From Desulfurobacterium thermolithotrophum DSM 11699 (GTDB taxonomy: Bacteria; Aquificota; Aquificia; Desulfurobacteriales; Desulfurobacteriaceae), in the NCBI RefSeq assembly GCF_000191045.1, contig NC_015185.1, forward strand, positions 874,501-938,500: 64,000 nt of DNA. Direction: 5' to 3'. Below, in pieces: positions 1 to 7,680 of this stretch; the first letter of the stretch is position 1, and the number at the start of each line of letters is the position of its first letter. Made by a program: the position numbers and the translations under genes. The notes beneath the pieces were generated by a model. That model was not told the DNA's origin, searched no databases, and saw only the letters and a list, made by a program, of their open reading frames with translations.

Positions 1-36
1 TTTTTCATACCTTACTCCCACATTTTGTGTGAATAC

Positions 37-89
37 TGAATCATGATTCAACATGTTTTAAATATAACCAAAGCTATGACTTCTGTCAA
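37..89 (-). promoter_or_regulatory. Sigma-70-like promoter with palindromic operator, reading off the left edge
   Basis: On the minus strand a perfect -35 (TTGACA, 84-89) and a -10 (TATATT, 61-66) are separated by 17 nt. Just past the expected start point is the 14-nt perfect palindrome TGAATCATGATTCA (37-50), placed where a repressor would block transcription. An ATG at 9-7, preceded by GGGAG, would be the start of the gene being driven; only its first codons are in the window, so its product is unknown. The promoter match is seen directly; the operator role is inferred. Confidence 0.55.
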
Positions 90-99
90 CATTCTCTTC

Positions 100-714
100 T
101 TATTTTCTTAAATAAGTTTTAGCTACTACGTTTTCAGGATCTAAAATTAAAACGTCCTTAAATATAGAACGTGCGTAAGATTTCTTTCCTTGAGAATATA
201 AGGATATGGCAAGTTCATTTAGAAAATTTACATCAGTAGGATAAATTGACAGCATTTTTCTTGCTACAGTCTCAGAAATAGAAAACTTCTTTTGCTTTCT
301 AAGAGCAATACAAAGCCTTAAGTTTCCATAGTAGTTGTAGTAATCCACTTTCAGGACTTGATACATCAAGGATTCAACGTCATTCCATCTCTCCTGAGCC
401 ATATAGGAAAGAGAAAGTCCAAGCATAGCTTCAACAGAGGTAGGAATAACTTTAAGAGCTTTTTTATAGTGATACTCTGAATTTGCGTACTTCTTAAGAA
501 GATAATAAAGCCATCCAAGCCTAAGATTTACTGTATAGCCATTTGGATAGCTTTGATAAATAGGCATAAGAGCTTTTATTGCATCCGTGTAATCTCTTTG
601 TCTTTCAAACATGTACGATTTTTCGTAGGAATTTTTTATCTCTTCGTAGGTCATAGAGTAAGCTAACGATGAAGATAAAATTAATGCAGTAACAATATTT
701 AACATTAATTTCAT
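100..714 (-). CDS. Exported TPR-repeat protein
   Basis: A 204-residue protein starting with a signal peptide (MKLMLNIVTALILSSSLAYS), followed by about five degenerate TPR units (A-x-x-x-L/Y-P repeats). It is probably a periplasmic or outer-membrane-associated scaffold. The start at 714 is chosen because AGGAGG lies 7 nt upstream and the signal peptide follows directly; the longer open frame up to 903 runs into an inserted element. It has the same strand and order as the upstream beta-barrel gene at 2082-2972, from which it is separated only by the tnpB element. It may once have been the last gene of that operon. Specific role unknown. Confidence 0.75.
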   Translation of the reverse strand: MKLMLNIVTALILSSSLAYSMTYEEIKNSYEKSYMFERQRDYTDAIKALMPIYQSYPNGYTVNLRLGWLYYLLKKYANSEYHYKKALKVIPTSVEAMLGLSLSYMAQERWNDVESLMYQVLKVDYYNYYGNLRLCIALRKQKKFSISETVARKMLSIYPTDVNFLNELAISLYSQGKKSYARSIFKDVLILDPENVVAKTYLRK

Positions 715-771
715 CTTTTTTCCTCCTTGCGGTTGGAGACCCCTTCCGTCAGGGAGAGGAAGAGACCGCAC

Positions 772-800
772 TTGAAAGTTTGCAGGTATTGAAGTAATAT
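772..800 (+). promoter_or_regulatory. Candidate tnpB promoter
   Basis: TTGAAA (772-777), a 17-nt spacer and TAATAT (795-800) precede tnpB. The -10 lies inside a tandemly duplicated 23-bp unit, so a second -10 copy occurs at 818-823, directly before the start codon. Predicted by eye only. Confidence 0.4.
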
Positions 801-828
801 ATGAACAGGTATTGAAGTAATATATGAA
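783..828. repeat. 23-bp tandem duplication upstream of tnpB
   Basis: Positions 783-805 and 806-828 are identical 23-mers. The second copy contains the tnpB start codon, and the first contains an ATG that meets an in-frame TGA after four codons. It looks like a recent slippage or duplication event. Confidence 0.9.
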
Positions 829-2005
829 TATGAAACTGCAACGCACTCTTAAACTTGTTCTTAAACCTACTGAAGAACAGAAACAAACACTCCTTGAAAC
901 CATTGAGCAGTATAAGTTTGCCTACAACTATACTTGTAAAGTTGGTTGGAGTGCAAAAACTTGGAACGGGATTGAGCTCCACAAACTTACCTATTACACG
1001 GTAAGAGAAAAAACCTCTCTCCCTTCTCAACTCGTTATTTCTGCAAGGGTTGTAGCTACTGAAAGCCTCAAATCTGCAATCAAGAGAAAGAAGAAAGGAC
1101 TCAAAAGCAAATGTCCTCAGAGCAACAATCCTGCTATCCGTTATGATAGGCGTTCCTATACTGTTTGGCTGGAAAGAGAAGAAGTCTCCCTCGCTACCGT
1201 TAAAGGAAGACAGAAGTTTAAGGTAAAAGTTCCTGATTACTTCAAGCAATACCTTGACTGGAGAGTTACTTCTGCGAATCTCAAGTATGACAAGAGACTT
1301 AAAAAGTTCTTTCTCAACATTACCTGTGAAAAGGAATTCCCCGATGTAGAACCTGTTAACTACTTCGTCGGAGTTGACCTTGGTCTCCGTAACCTTGCGG
1401 TAGTTTCTACTCCTGACGGAAAAATTAACAAGTTCTTTGATGGGGGACACATAAGGGCAGTTTCCGAAAGATATTTTGCACTTCGCAAGAGATTGCAGTC
1501 CAAAGGCACTCCTTCTGCAAAGAGGCACCTCAAGACACTTTCCCAGAAGGAGAAACGGTTTCGGACTGCTATTAACCATAGGATAGCAAAGGAGATAGTT
1601 AGCCTTGTTCCTGCTGGTGGAGTAATTGTCCTTGAGAAGCTCAAAGGAATCAGGAAAAGGATTAAGGTTAACAAGCAAAATAGACGCTGGATACACAGCT
1701 GGAACTTTGCACAGCTCCAGCAGTTTATAGAGTATAAAGCTCAAGCTAAGGGAATAAGAGTGGTCTATGTAGATGCACGCTACACCTCTCAAAAGTGTAG
1801 CAGATGCGGACACGTTTCTCGTTCTAACCGAATTGACCAGTCTCACTTTGTCTGCAAACATTGTAGTTACTCCCTTAACGCCAGCAGGAACATAGTTAAA
1901 AACTATCTGGCTTCTCTCCAAAGAGGAGAAGTCGGGACTGGGAGTGGTATATCCCTCCCAGTGGGGCGCTGTCAACCGTCCCAATGTAGCGGTGCTACCT
2001 GTTAG
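824..2005 (+). CDS. tnpB: TnpB-family RNA-guided nuclease homologue lacking RuvC-III Asp
   Basis: A 393-residue TnpB/OrfB. The N-terminal part is the basic helical/WED region. RuvC-I is seen as GVDLGLRN and RuvC-II as VIVLEKLKG. The C-terminal zinc ribbon has CSRC and CKHC pairs. TnpB proteins normally continue with a D-x-N-A-A-R-N-I motif whose Asp is the third RuvC catalytic residue. Here the text after the last cysteine is SYSLNASRNI, about four residues short and without Asp. A 12-bp deletion between short LNA-coding repeats would explain this. The protein may therefore be nuclease-dead. ATG codons at 824 and 830 are both possible starts. Confidence 0.85.
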   Translation: MNMKLQRTLKLVLKPTEEQKQTLLETIEQYKFAYNYTCKVGWSAKTWNGIELHKLTYYTVREKTSLPSQLVISARVVATESLKSAIKRKKKGLKSKCPQSNNPAIRYDRRSYTVWLEREEVSLATVKGRQKFKVKVPDYFKQYLDWRVTSANLKYDKRLKKFFLNITCEKEFPDVEPVNYFVGVDLGLRNLAVVSTPDGKINKFFDGGHIRAVSERYFALRKRLQSKGTPSAKRHLKTLSQKEKRFRTAINHRIAKEIVSLVPAGGVIVLEKLKGIRKRIKVNKQNRRWIHSWNFAQLQQFIEYKAQAKGIRVVYVDARYTSQKCSRCGHVSRSNRIDQSHFVCKHCSYSLNASRNIVKNYLASLQRGEVGTGSGISLPVGRCQPSQCSGATC

Positions 2006-2018
2006 CATCAGCTACAAG

Positions 2019-2038
2019 CTCCTTCCGTCAGGGAGGAG
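2019..2038 (+). ncRNA. Right-end hairpin / probable 3' end of omega RNA
   Basis: CTCCTTCC and GGGAGGAG form an 8-bp stem around a GTCA loop, 14 nt after the tnpB stop. In IS200/IS605 elements the omega RNA overlaps the end of tnpB and terminates at the right end, with the guide just beyond. The hairpin is seen directly; the RNA is inferred and its exact 3' border was not determined. Confidence 0.45.
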
Positions 2039-2064
2039 TAGTTGACGAAGCCTCCCCCATGTAT

Positions 2065-2083
2065 AAGGGACAAAAGTCCCCTT
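2065..2083 (-). terminator. Hairpin at the end of the beta-barrel gene
   Basis: AAGGGAC and GTCCCCTT pair with one bulged base around an AAAA loop, and the structure overlaps the beta-barrel stop codon. There is no good U-run on the minus strand, so it may be an RNA 3'-end or processing hairpin rather than an efficient terminator. Confidence 0.35.
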
Positions 2084-2972
2084 AAAATCTATAGCCTAGA
2101 GATATAGTCCCAACTGTTTGAGTAACATCTTTATTAACACTAACTTCTTTATAATCGTTTATACTAAAATCTAAAGCTAATCTTAAACCGTTACTGAAAG
2201 TATATCCAACTCCTCCGTAAACTCCTCCTTTGTACTTTTCTGTCAAGTTATAAACTACAAATCCTCCGTTTTTAACTGCAAAAATTTGTTCTCCAATCCA
2301 ACCTCCTACTTTAAAGTCATAGTTTCCATAGTAGTATCTTAAAGCTGCGTCTAATGAATAGTAGTTAGAACTTCCAATACCAATTTTTTTAGATTTGCTA
2401 ACGTGAATGTAATAACCTGTAGTGTCTAGATAGAGAGCTCCTTTCTGAAAATCTGAAAAAAGTTTGACTGTAGAATGAGGAGTTAACTGAAAAACATAGA
2501 AATCGGTAGTTTTATTATAGTCGGAATAGTAAATTCCAACACCGGCATTCCAGCTGAAAGCGTAAGGATATTGGTTTTCCGTCTGGAAATAAGTTCCGTC
2601 AAAAAATAGAGTATATCCACCATCAGTTAATTTATCGTCACTGTTTATGTAATGACCACCAAAGGTAAAAGTATGATTTTTCAAAATTCCGTTTGTATTG
2701 GAATAGACTGCTGTAAAATCTCTTTGATTTAGGGTAGATTTGTCTTTATACTTTATATGAGTGTAACCTGCCCCAAGCTGAACGTTATTTTCAATCCCAT
2801 CGCCAATACTTAAGTATCCTGTCGTTGCATAGCCATAATCTTTAATGCCTGAACCACTGTAGTTAATATAACTTCCATAGAGAGCTTCATAACCTGTAAC
2901 TTTTAACTCTTGAGCATTAGCTCCTAAACTTCCAAAAGCTAAAAGACTACATGCTAAGAGTAGTTTTCTCAT
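2082..2972 (-). CDS. Outer-membrane beta-barrel protein (function unknown)
   Basis: A 296-residue protein with a cleavable signal peptide (MRKLLLACSLLAFGSLGANA), then alternating aromatic/polar beta-strand segments rich in Tyr and Gly. It ends in LGYRF, the C-terminal aromatic residue expected of BAM-inserted barrels. It has the size of a 12-14-strand porin-like channel. Its start overlaps the end of the urea-transporter/M23 gene by 26 nt, indicating translational coupling. Given that partner it might be an outer-membrane channel for the same substrate, but this is inference; no family was recognised. Confidence 0.75.
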   Translation of the reverse strand: MRKLLLACSLLAFGSLGANAQELKVTGYEALYGSYINYSGSGIKDYGYATTGYLSIGDGIENNVQLGAGYTHIKYKDKSTLNQRDFTAVYSNTNGILKNHTFTFGGHYINSDDKLTDGGYTLFFDGTYFQTENQYPYAFSWNAGVGIYYSDYNKTTDFYVFQLTPHSTVKLFSDFQKGALYLDTTGYYIHVSKSKKIGIGSSNYYSLDAALRYYYGNYDFKVGGWIGEQIFAVKNGGFVVYNLTEKYKGGVYGGVGYTFSNGLRLALDFSINDYKEVSVNKDVTQTVGTISLGYRF

Positions 2973-5034
2973 GATTTCTCCTCCTTTTGATAATTATTTC
3001 TTTTCCGAAAGTTATTTTTTCAAATCCAAAGTCATTTGAAATCTTAAAAGTAGCTTTAATTTCCTTTGAAGGTAAACCTATATTAGATTCAATTTCATCT
3101 TGAGAAATAAAAGAGCTCTTTACTTTTACTTCAAACAGGTCATGTTTAAAAGAAGATAAGAATAAGAAAATTTCTCTTTTCAGCTTTGAAGAAAGAGTTA
3201 TCAGTGGAAGATAGTCTTCCCAAGTAAAATTTTCTCTATAAAGAATAGGAATTTTTGGAGCTGCAAAGAAGAAATACTTAAGAGGGGAGTTCAAATCTCC
3301 TTCAAGATGATAAAAGTAAAAAGTAGAGTTCTTTATTCCAAAATAAAGCTTGGCTTTTCCATCCGTAAGATAAAAAGTTCCATCAGGAGCCATTTTTACA
3401 ACTGTTTTAAGTTCTTTAAGCGTTTTCCCTTCTTTAACTACAAAATCCATTGTTTGATCTATCAGAAGATTTAATTTTTTTTGTAGTCCTTTATCAGGAA
3501 ATACTGGTTCAACAACTTCTCCTTCCTTAGGAATTCCAGCATCTTTAAAAGATTTATCTGTAATGTAGGAAGAAAAACTAAAGGGGACTGTGGGAGCTCC
3601 AACCTGAGGTAGAAGCTGAACGTGAACGTGAATGTGCGGTTGAGGAGAATAACCTGAATTTCCACAAAGTCCTAAAAGGGTTCCCTTTACTACATAATCT
3701 CCAACTTTTACCTTTATTGAATTTTGCTTAAAGTGACACAAAAGGACATAAAAACCTCTTTTGTCATAGATAAGAACGTAGTTTCCCCAGTTGTTTTCTT
3801 TGTCTGCTTCACCTGGAGGATTGTCAGGAAGAGAATTAACAACCGCAATAACCTGGCCATCAACAGGCGATAAAACAGGTTTTCCAAATGCATAGTAATC
3901 TGTCAGATAGTAACCTTCATTTTTATAAGTATTTCCATTTTCGTCAGTTATCACAAAGTCAACTGCGTATTTCCAAGCTCCTTTGTGGGTCCACTTTCCT
4001 TCAAAAGATTGCCATACTGTCCATCTTCCTGAAAAAGGAAGGTTTATTTCTCTTCCTGCAAACGGAAATCTTTTAGAAACCGTAAGGTAGTAGTCAAGAG
4101 TTCTTTCAGGTGTTCCTTTGTAAATTTTTGTAACGTAGAAATAACTTACAGAAAGGAGAACGTATAGAAGAAGGTGGGTTGTTGCATTAAACGGAAGGGC
4201 AAAAACTGGAAGACCATAGCTTTCCCAAAAAACTTTTGCTCCTTCAACAATTGGAACTGAAAGAATTGTCGAAATTATGGCAAATTTATAGCTCCTTAGA
4301 GATGGAATAAGGAAAACACCACCTATTGCCATTGAAGTGAGAATATAGTTAAAGGCTGACGAATCACTAACTGCTTGATAAAAAGAACCGACAAAAACGG
4401 CTTTTGTAAAAGTGCCTACAAGATACCCGGTTAAAGCTAAGAGAGAAAGTATTCTTGAAATAGTTAAAAGGATAAGGAAAATTACAAATCCTTCAAAAGG
4501 AGTTGGCATGAAAAAGATTGCTCCAAGTGATTTAAAGAAGCCTTCTACTAAAAGGGGTAAATGAAGATTGAATAAACTTTCAAAGTGTGGATAAAGGCTA
4601 CTAACAAACAAGTTTGAAAACTTTGAGGCTGCTAAATAAAGAAGAGAACTTGCCACTACAAAAGGAACGCTTAACACTGGAAGCTTAAGATAGTAAGAAA
4701 ATATGCTTGATAGGATATAAGTAAGTAAAAAACTAAGAATTCCAGCTATTGAAAAGAAGAAAAGACTTAAAAAGTTAACCTTAAATAGATATCCAAGAGA
4801 AAGTCCTACAAGAAGAGGATTGTATATATAGTAGTCAAGCCTCAAGAATTCTTCTTTAAAACCAACAAGTCTTGCAAAAATATAAGCAGAAGCTACAGCA
4901 GTAAAACCACCGATACCTAAATTGGGATTAATAAAAGTAAGAAGAAGAAGTATAATCCCCCCTTTAGCACTGGAGTTAAAGAGAATCGCTGAATAACTTC
5001 TAACTATTGGGAGGAAAAAACTTCCTAATTTCAT
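2947..5034 (-). CDS. Urea-transporter-like membrane protein fused to M23 peptidase domain
   Basis: A 695-residue two-part protein. Residues about 1-300 hold around ten hydrophobic segments with the style and spacing of SLC14/UT-type urea transporters, including repeated LxxPxxxxPF-type motifs. Residues about 335-480 form an M23/LytM fold, with NWGNYVLIYDKRGFYVLLCH and an HIHVHVQ metal-binding motif. The remaining ~200 residues are unassigned. M23 proteins act on peptidoglycan cross-links or as inactive activators. The start overlaps the decarboxylase stop by 4 nt (ATGA-type coupling). The transported substrate is not proven: urea or a small amide are candidates. Confidence 0.8.
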   Translation of the reverse strand: MKLGSFFLPIVRSYSAILFNSSAKGGIILLLLTFINPNLGIGGFTAVASAYIFARLVGFKEEFLRLDYYIYNPLLVGLSLGYLFKVNFLSLFFFSIAGILSFLLTYILSSIFSYYLKLPVLSVPFVVASSLLYLAASKFSNLFVSSLYPHFESLFNLHLPLLVEGFFKSLGAIFFMPTPFEGFVIFLILLTISRILSLLALTGYLVGTFTKAVFVGSFYQAVSDSSAFNYILTSMAIGGVFLIPSLRSYKFAIISTILSVPIVEGAKVFWESYGLPVFALPFNATTHLLLYVLLSVSYFYVTKIYKGTPERTLDYYLTVSKRFPFAGREINLPFSGRWTVWQSFEGKWTHKGAWKYAVDFVITDENGNTYKNEGYYLTDYYAFGKPVLSPVDGQVIAVVNSLPDNPPGEADKENNWGNYVLIYDKRGFYVLLCHFKQNSIKVKVGDYVVKGTLLGLCGNSGYSPQPHIHVHVQLLPQVGAPTVPFSFSSYITDKSFKDAGIPKEGEVVEPVFPDKGLQKKLNLLIDQTMDFVVKEGKTLKELKTVVKMAPDGTFYLTDGKAKLYFGIKNSTFYFYHLEGDLNSPLKYFFFAAPKIPILYRENFTWEDYLPLITLSSKLKREIFLFLSSFKHDLFEVKVKSSFISQDEIESNIGLPSKEIKATFKISNDFGFEKITFGKEIIIKRRRNHEKTTLSM

Positions 5035-6386
5035 TTTAACCTTAGCCTCTCTGGAAGTTTCTCTCTTCCTGTGATATCAGATAAATCTTCAGCCTCACGA
5101 ATAACATCAATTTCTCCATTATCTCCAATTAAGACTACTGCTGGTTTGTATCTTATAAATTGCATCCACTGAGTAACGTTGTAGGCTCCAACAGGTGAGA
5201 TAACTAATCTCGTGCCTCTTGGAAGAGGTGGCAAATATACAAGATCATCAACTACGTCAATGTTCATACAAAGTGGCCCGTATAGAATGCAAGGTTCTGT
5301 TAATCCTTGAACTTCCCTATCTATCTCAATATTAAAGTGATACCAAAATGCAGTAAACAAAATGTTAACTCCAGCATCAAGAACATAAGCCCTTTTTCCA
5401 TCTGGCATTCTTTTTGCTGCATGAACTGTTGTAATTAAAAAACCAGCTTCATCAACAATTGCTCTTCCACTTTCAACTATAAGTTTTGGATAGTCTCCAG
5501 GTCTTAAAGAAGATAAAAGAGTATTGCAAACTCTTTCTGCAAATTCATCAATTGATGGAACTGATACATCGGGGGGAAGATATATTCCTCTCAATCTATT
5601 CTTTGAAGGGAAACCTCCTCCAATGTCAATATATTCAACCTTAAATCCAAACTCATCTTCAATTTTGTAAGCAAATTCAACCATTTTTCTAACTTCATTT
5701 TCATAAGCTTTTGGTTCTAAAATAAACGTTCCTATATGGCAGTGAAGACCATTAAGCTCAATTTTTCCACCTGAAGCAATTCTCTTTACAGCATCCCATG
5801 CCTGACCGTTTTCAAGATTAAAGCCAAATCTGGTCCATTGAGGATGAATTCCTGTATCCATATTGAGTCTTATCCCTGCTTTAACCTTTACTCCAAGCTC
5901 GTCAGCAACTTGTTCAAGGTCTGCTATTTCCTCAAAGTGGTCAATGTTTATCCTTGCTCCTTCTGCGGCAGCAACTCTCAGAGACTCAATTGGCTTGTAG
6001 GGACCGTTGTAGATTATCTGATTTCCCTCAACTCCTAATTTTCTTGCTTTCTCGTACTCGAATTCTGAAACAACCTCTGCAGTTTCTCCTTCGCTGTGAA
6101 GAATTGCACAGATTGCATCAAGGTAGTTTGTTTTGTAAGACCAGCTAAATTCAACGTTTGGATATCTTAAGGTAAAGGCATTTTTTATTTCTCTAAACTT
6201 TTGACGGAGTTTCCTCTCGGAAAATACAAAAAGTGGAGAGCCAAACTTTTCTACAAGCTTTTCAATAGGCACTCCTTCAATTTCTTTTCTTACTTTCTTT
6301 CTATAGACAGAAGAAAATTTTCCAAATTTATTCATCAGCCCGGTCTTTAATTTAAATATCACAGGCTTTTCGTATGGCTTTTTCAT
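5031..6386 (-). CDS. Fold-III PLP-dependent decarboxylase with leader-like N-terminus
   Basis: A 451-residue member of the LysA/ornithine/BtrK-type alanine-racemase-fold decarboxylases. Visible elements are the PLP lysine in SYKTNYLDA, GLHCHIGTF, the phosphate-binding DIGGGFPS, VESGRAIVDEAG and the C-terminal active-site GPLCMNID. The first ~25 residues (MKKPYEKPVIFKLKTG, then GLMNKFG) are an extra segment with the YxxP pattern of RiPP leader peptides recognised by PqqD-like RRE domains. The ATG at 6386 has an AGGGAGG ribosome site, so this tail is genuinely in frame and translated. A PqqD-like gene and an ATP-grasp gene lie directly upstream. The substrate is unknown; decarboxylation of a carrier- or peptide-bound amino acid is plausible by analogy with BtrJ/BtrK. 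Confidence 0.85.
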   Translation of the reverse strand: MKKPYEKPVIFKLKTGLMNKFGKFSSVYRKKVRKEIEGVPIEKLVEKFGSPLFVFSERKLRQKFREIKNAFTLRYPNVEFSWSYKTNYLDAICAILHSEGETAEVVSEFEYEKARKLGVEGNQIIYNGPYKPIESLRVAAAEGARINIDHFEEIADLEQVADELGVKVKAGIRLNMDTGIHPQWTRFGFNLENGQAWDAVKRIASGGKIELNGLHCHIGTFILEPKAYENEVRKMVEFAYKIEDEFGFKVEYIDIGGGFPSKNRLRGIYLPPDVSVPSIDEFAERVCNTLLSSLRPGDYPKLIVESGRAIVDEAGFLITTVHAAKRMPDGKRAYVLDAGVNILFTAFWYHFNIEIDREVQGLTEPCILYGPLCMNIDVVDDLVYLPPLPRGTRLVISPVGAYNVTQWMQFIRYKPAVVLIGDNGEIDVIREAEDLSDITGREKLPERLRLK

Positions 6387-6407
6387 GTTATGACCTCCCT
6401 TTGCCTT

Positions 6408-7436
6408 CTAACTTTCTCCTCTTGTTACAACTTTTTGAAACTCTGACATGTCTGTTACAAAATCATCTGTAAATCTTATGTAAAGCTTTCCAGCTTCATA
6501 ATCTGAATCTCTTTCAGGTTCAACCCCAAGAGCTGCTTTTAAAAGTCTTCCTGGAAGGTTTACTCCAATACCTGTTGAAAAGTAGACCCATGCAGGAAAT
6601 CTTGGATTTACTTCTATGAGGCAGATTTCTTTCTCGTTTACTATGCATTCAAACTCGAAAGCTCCCCTCCATTTGAACTCAGAAACAAACTTTTCTGCAG
6701 CACGAAGAAGTCTCTCATTTCTAACAGTAACTCCCGTCCAGATTTTTCCAAGGCTTGTAATCCAGAGCTTCTTTATTCCTACAAGGCCAAAGTGGCTCCC
6801 TTCTCCATCTCCAACTCCAACAACGTTCATTTCCTCACCACTCACAACCTGCTGGACGATTACTGGATAACCCCACTCTGCGACTATAGAGTTGAAGTAA
6901 GATGTAGCCTGGGTAATATTGAAAGCTTTATAAGCTTTATAGAAAATCCCCTTTATCATAACAGGGAAACCAATCTCTTCCACGGCTTTACTCAGTTCTT
7001 CGTATGAGGTAACAATCCTCGTTTCAGGAACTTTTACTTCTATCTTTTCTGCGATTTCAGGTAATCTGTCCTTTCCCCTCAGCTTAAACTGTTCCTCTGT
7101 GGGAAGAAATGTTTTAATTCCGTAGCTTTCAAGAAGTGAAGCACCTTTAATAAAAAGGGGAAGCTCGGCATCAAGGGCTGGAATTACAGCATCAAGACCA
7201 TAGGTTGTCTTTATGTAGAGAAGCCTTTCGATAAAAGGTTCCTCTCCCTCAGAAGGATAGGGCATGATAAAACTCTTATCTATAAGCCACTTCATGTATA
7301 TCCCAGGCTCCATAGCATCATAGGCAAGTCCAAAGATAGAAACCTCAAGACCACTCTCTTTTAATCCCTTTGCAATTCCAACTCCGGGACCAGGATTATC
7401 GACTGCGTTTATTCCAGAAACTGCAACCCTATACAT
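6408..7436 (-). CDS. ATP-grasp ligase
   Basis: A 342-residue carbamoyl-phosphate-synthase-like ATP-grasp protein. It has an N-terminal Rossmann-like pre-domain (VAVSGINAVDNPGPGVG), the ATP-binding lysine region (GFPVMIKGIFYKAYK) and the metal-binding C-terminal segment FEFECIVNEKEICLIEVNPRF split across the fold. Such enzymes join a carboxylate to an amine, thiol or carrier through an acyl phosphate. Its start overlaps the PqqD-like gene by 8 nt and it is followed 21 nt later by the PLP decarboxylase, suggesting consecutive steps. The reaction partners are not evident from sequence. Confidence 0.85.
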   Translation of the reverse strand: MYRVAVSGINAVDNPGPGVGIAKGLKESGLEVSIFGLAYDAMEPGIYMKWLIDKSFIMPYPSEGEEPFIERLLYIKTTYGLDAVIPALDAELPLFIKGASLLESYGIKTFLPTEEQFKLRGKDRLPEIAEKIEVKVPETRIVTSYEELSKAVEEIGFPVMIKGIFYKAYKAFNITQATSYFNSIVAEWGYPVIVQQVVSGEEMNVVGVGDGEGSHFGLVGIKKLWITSLGKIWTGVTVRNERLLRAAEKFVSEFKWRGAFEFECIVNEKEICLIEVNPRFPAWVYFSTGIGVNLPGRLLKAALGVEPERDSDYEAGKLYIRFTDDFVTDMSEFQKVVTRGES

Positions 7437-7680
7437 TTTGTGCCTCCACCAATCCGTAAAGCCTGAGCTGTTCTAAAAAGTCCACCAGATCCCTTTTTGC
7501 TTCATCTTCACCAATTTCAAACTCTTCTGTAAGAGCTTTTACTATCTCTTCCTCGTTCTTTCCATCCTTTAGGAGTTTGATTATGAAGAGCCCTGTTTTG
7601 TTTACCGTGTAACTGTTTCCCGTTTCTGGATCAAAGATGAAGCCTTCATCGTTGATTGCTAACCTTTCAAGTTTTCCCAT
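7429..7680 (-). CDS. PqqD-like / RRE peptide-binding protein
   Basis: An 83-residue protein with the PqqD winged-helix pattern: INDEGFIFDPETGNSYTVN, then TGLFIIKLLKDG, EEIVKALTEEF and a final helix DLVDFLEQLRLYGLV. PqqD-family proteins bind leader peptides and present them to tailoring enzymes. It is embedded between the b-type cytochrome (1-bp overlap at 7680) and the ATP-grasp gene (8-nt overlap). No small precursor peptide gene was found nearby; the most leader-like sequence is the N-terminus of the decarboxylase at 6386. Confidence 0.8.
   Translation of the reverse strand: MGKLERLAINDEGFIFDPETGNSYTVNKTGLFIIKLLKDGKNEEEIVKALTEEFEIGEDEAKRDLVDFLEQLRLYGLVEAQNV

Larger units (their letters stand above)
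741..2038 (+). mobile_element. tnpB-only IS200/IS605-type element
   Basis: The two ends carry the same-orientation 14-nt motif CCTTCCGTCAGGGA (742-755 and 2021-2034), each able to form a hairpin. This is the arrangement of subterminal hairpins in IS200/IS605 elements, rather than inverted repeats. Only tnpB lies between; no Y1 transposase (tnpA) is present, so mobility would need a TnpA in trans. The exact ends cannot be fixed by eye. The element lies between the beta-barrel and TPR genes and in the opposite orientation to them. Confidence 0.7.

Noticed and set aside
715-903. N-terminal extension of the TPR gene
   Set aside because: It lies in the inserted element and lacks homology; the ATG at 714 has AGGAGG and a signal peptide.
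824-2005. Calling the TnpB a confirmed nuclease-dead repressor (TldR-like)
   Set aside because: The Asp is missing, but the element still has both end motifs and lies between unrelated genes. Simple decay is equally likely, so only the missing residue is claimed.
749-2008. A 419-residue frame on the minus strand opposite tnpB
   Set aside because: It is the antisense of a well-supported TnpB and has no recognisable domain; a shadow frame.
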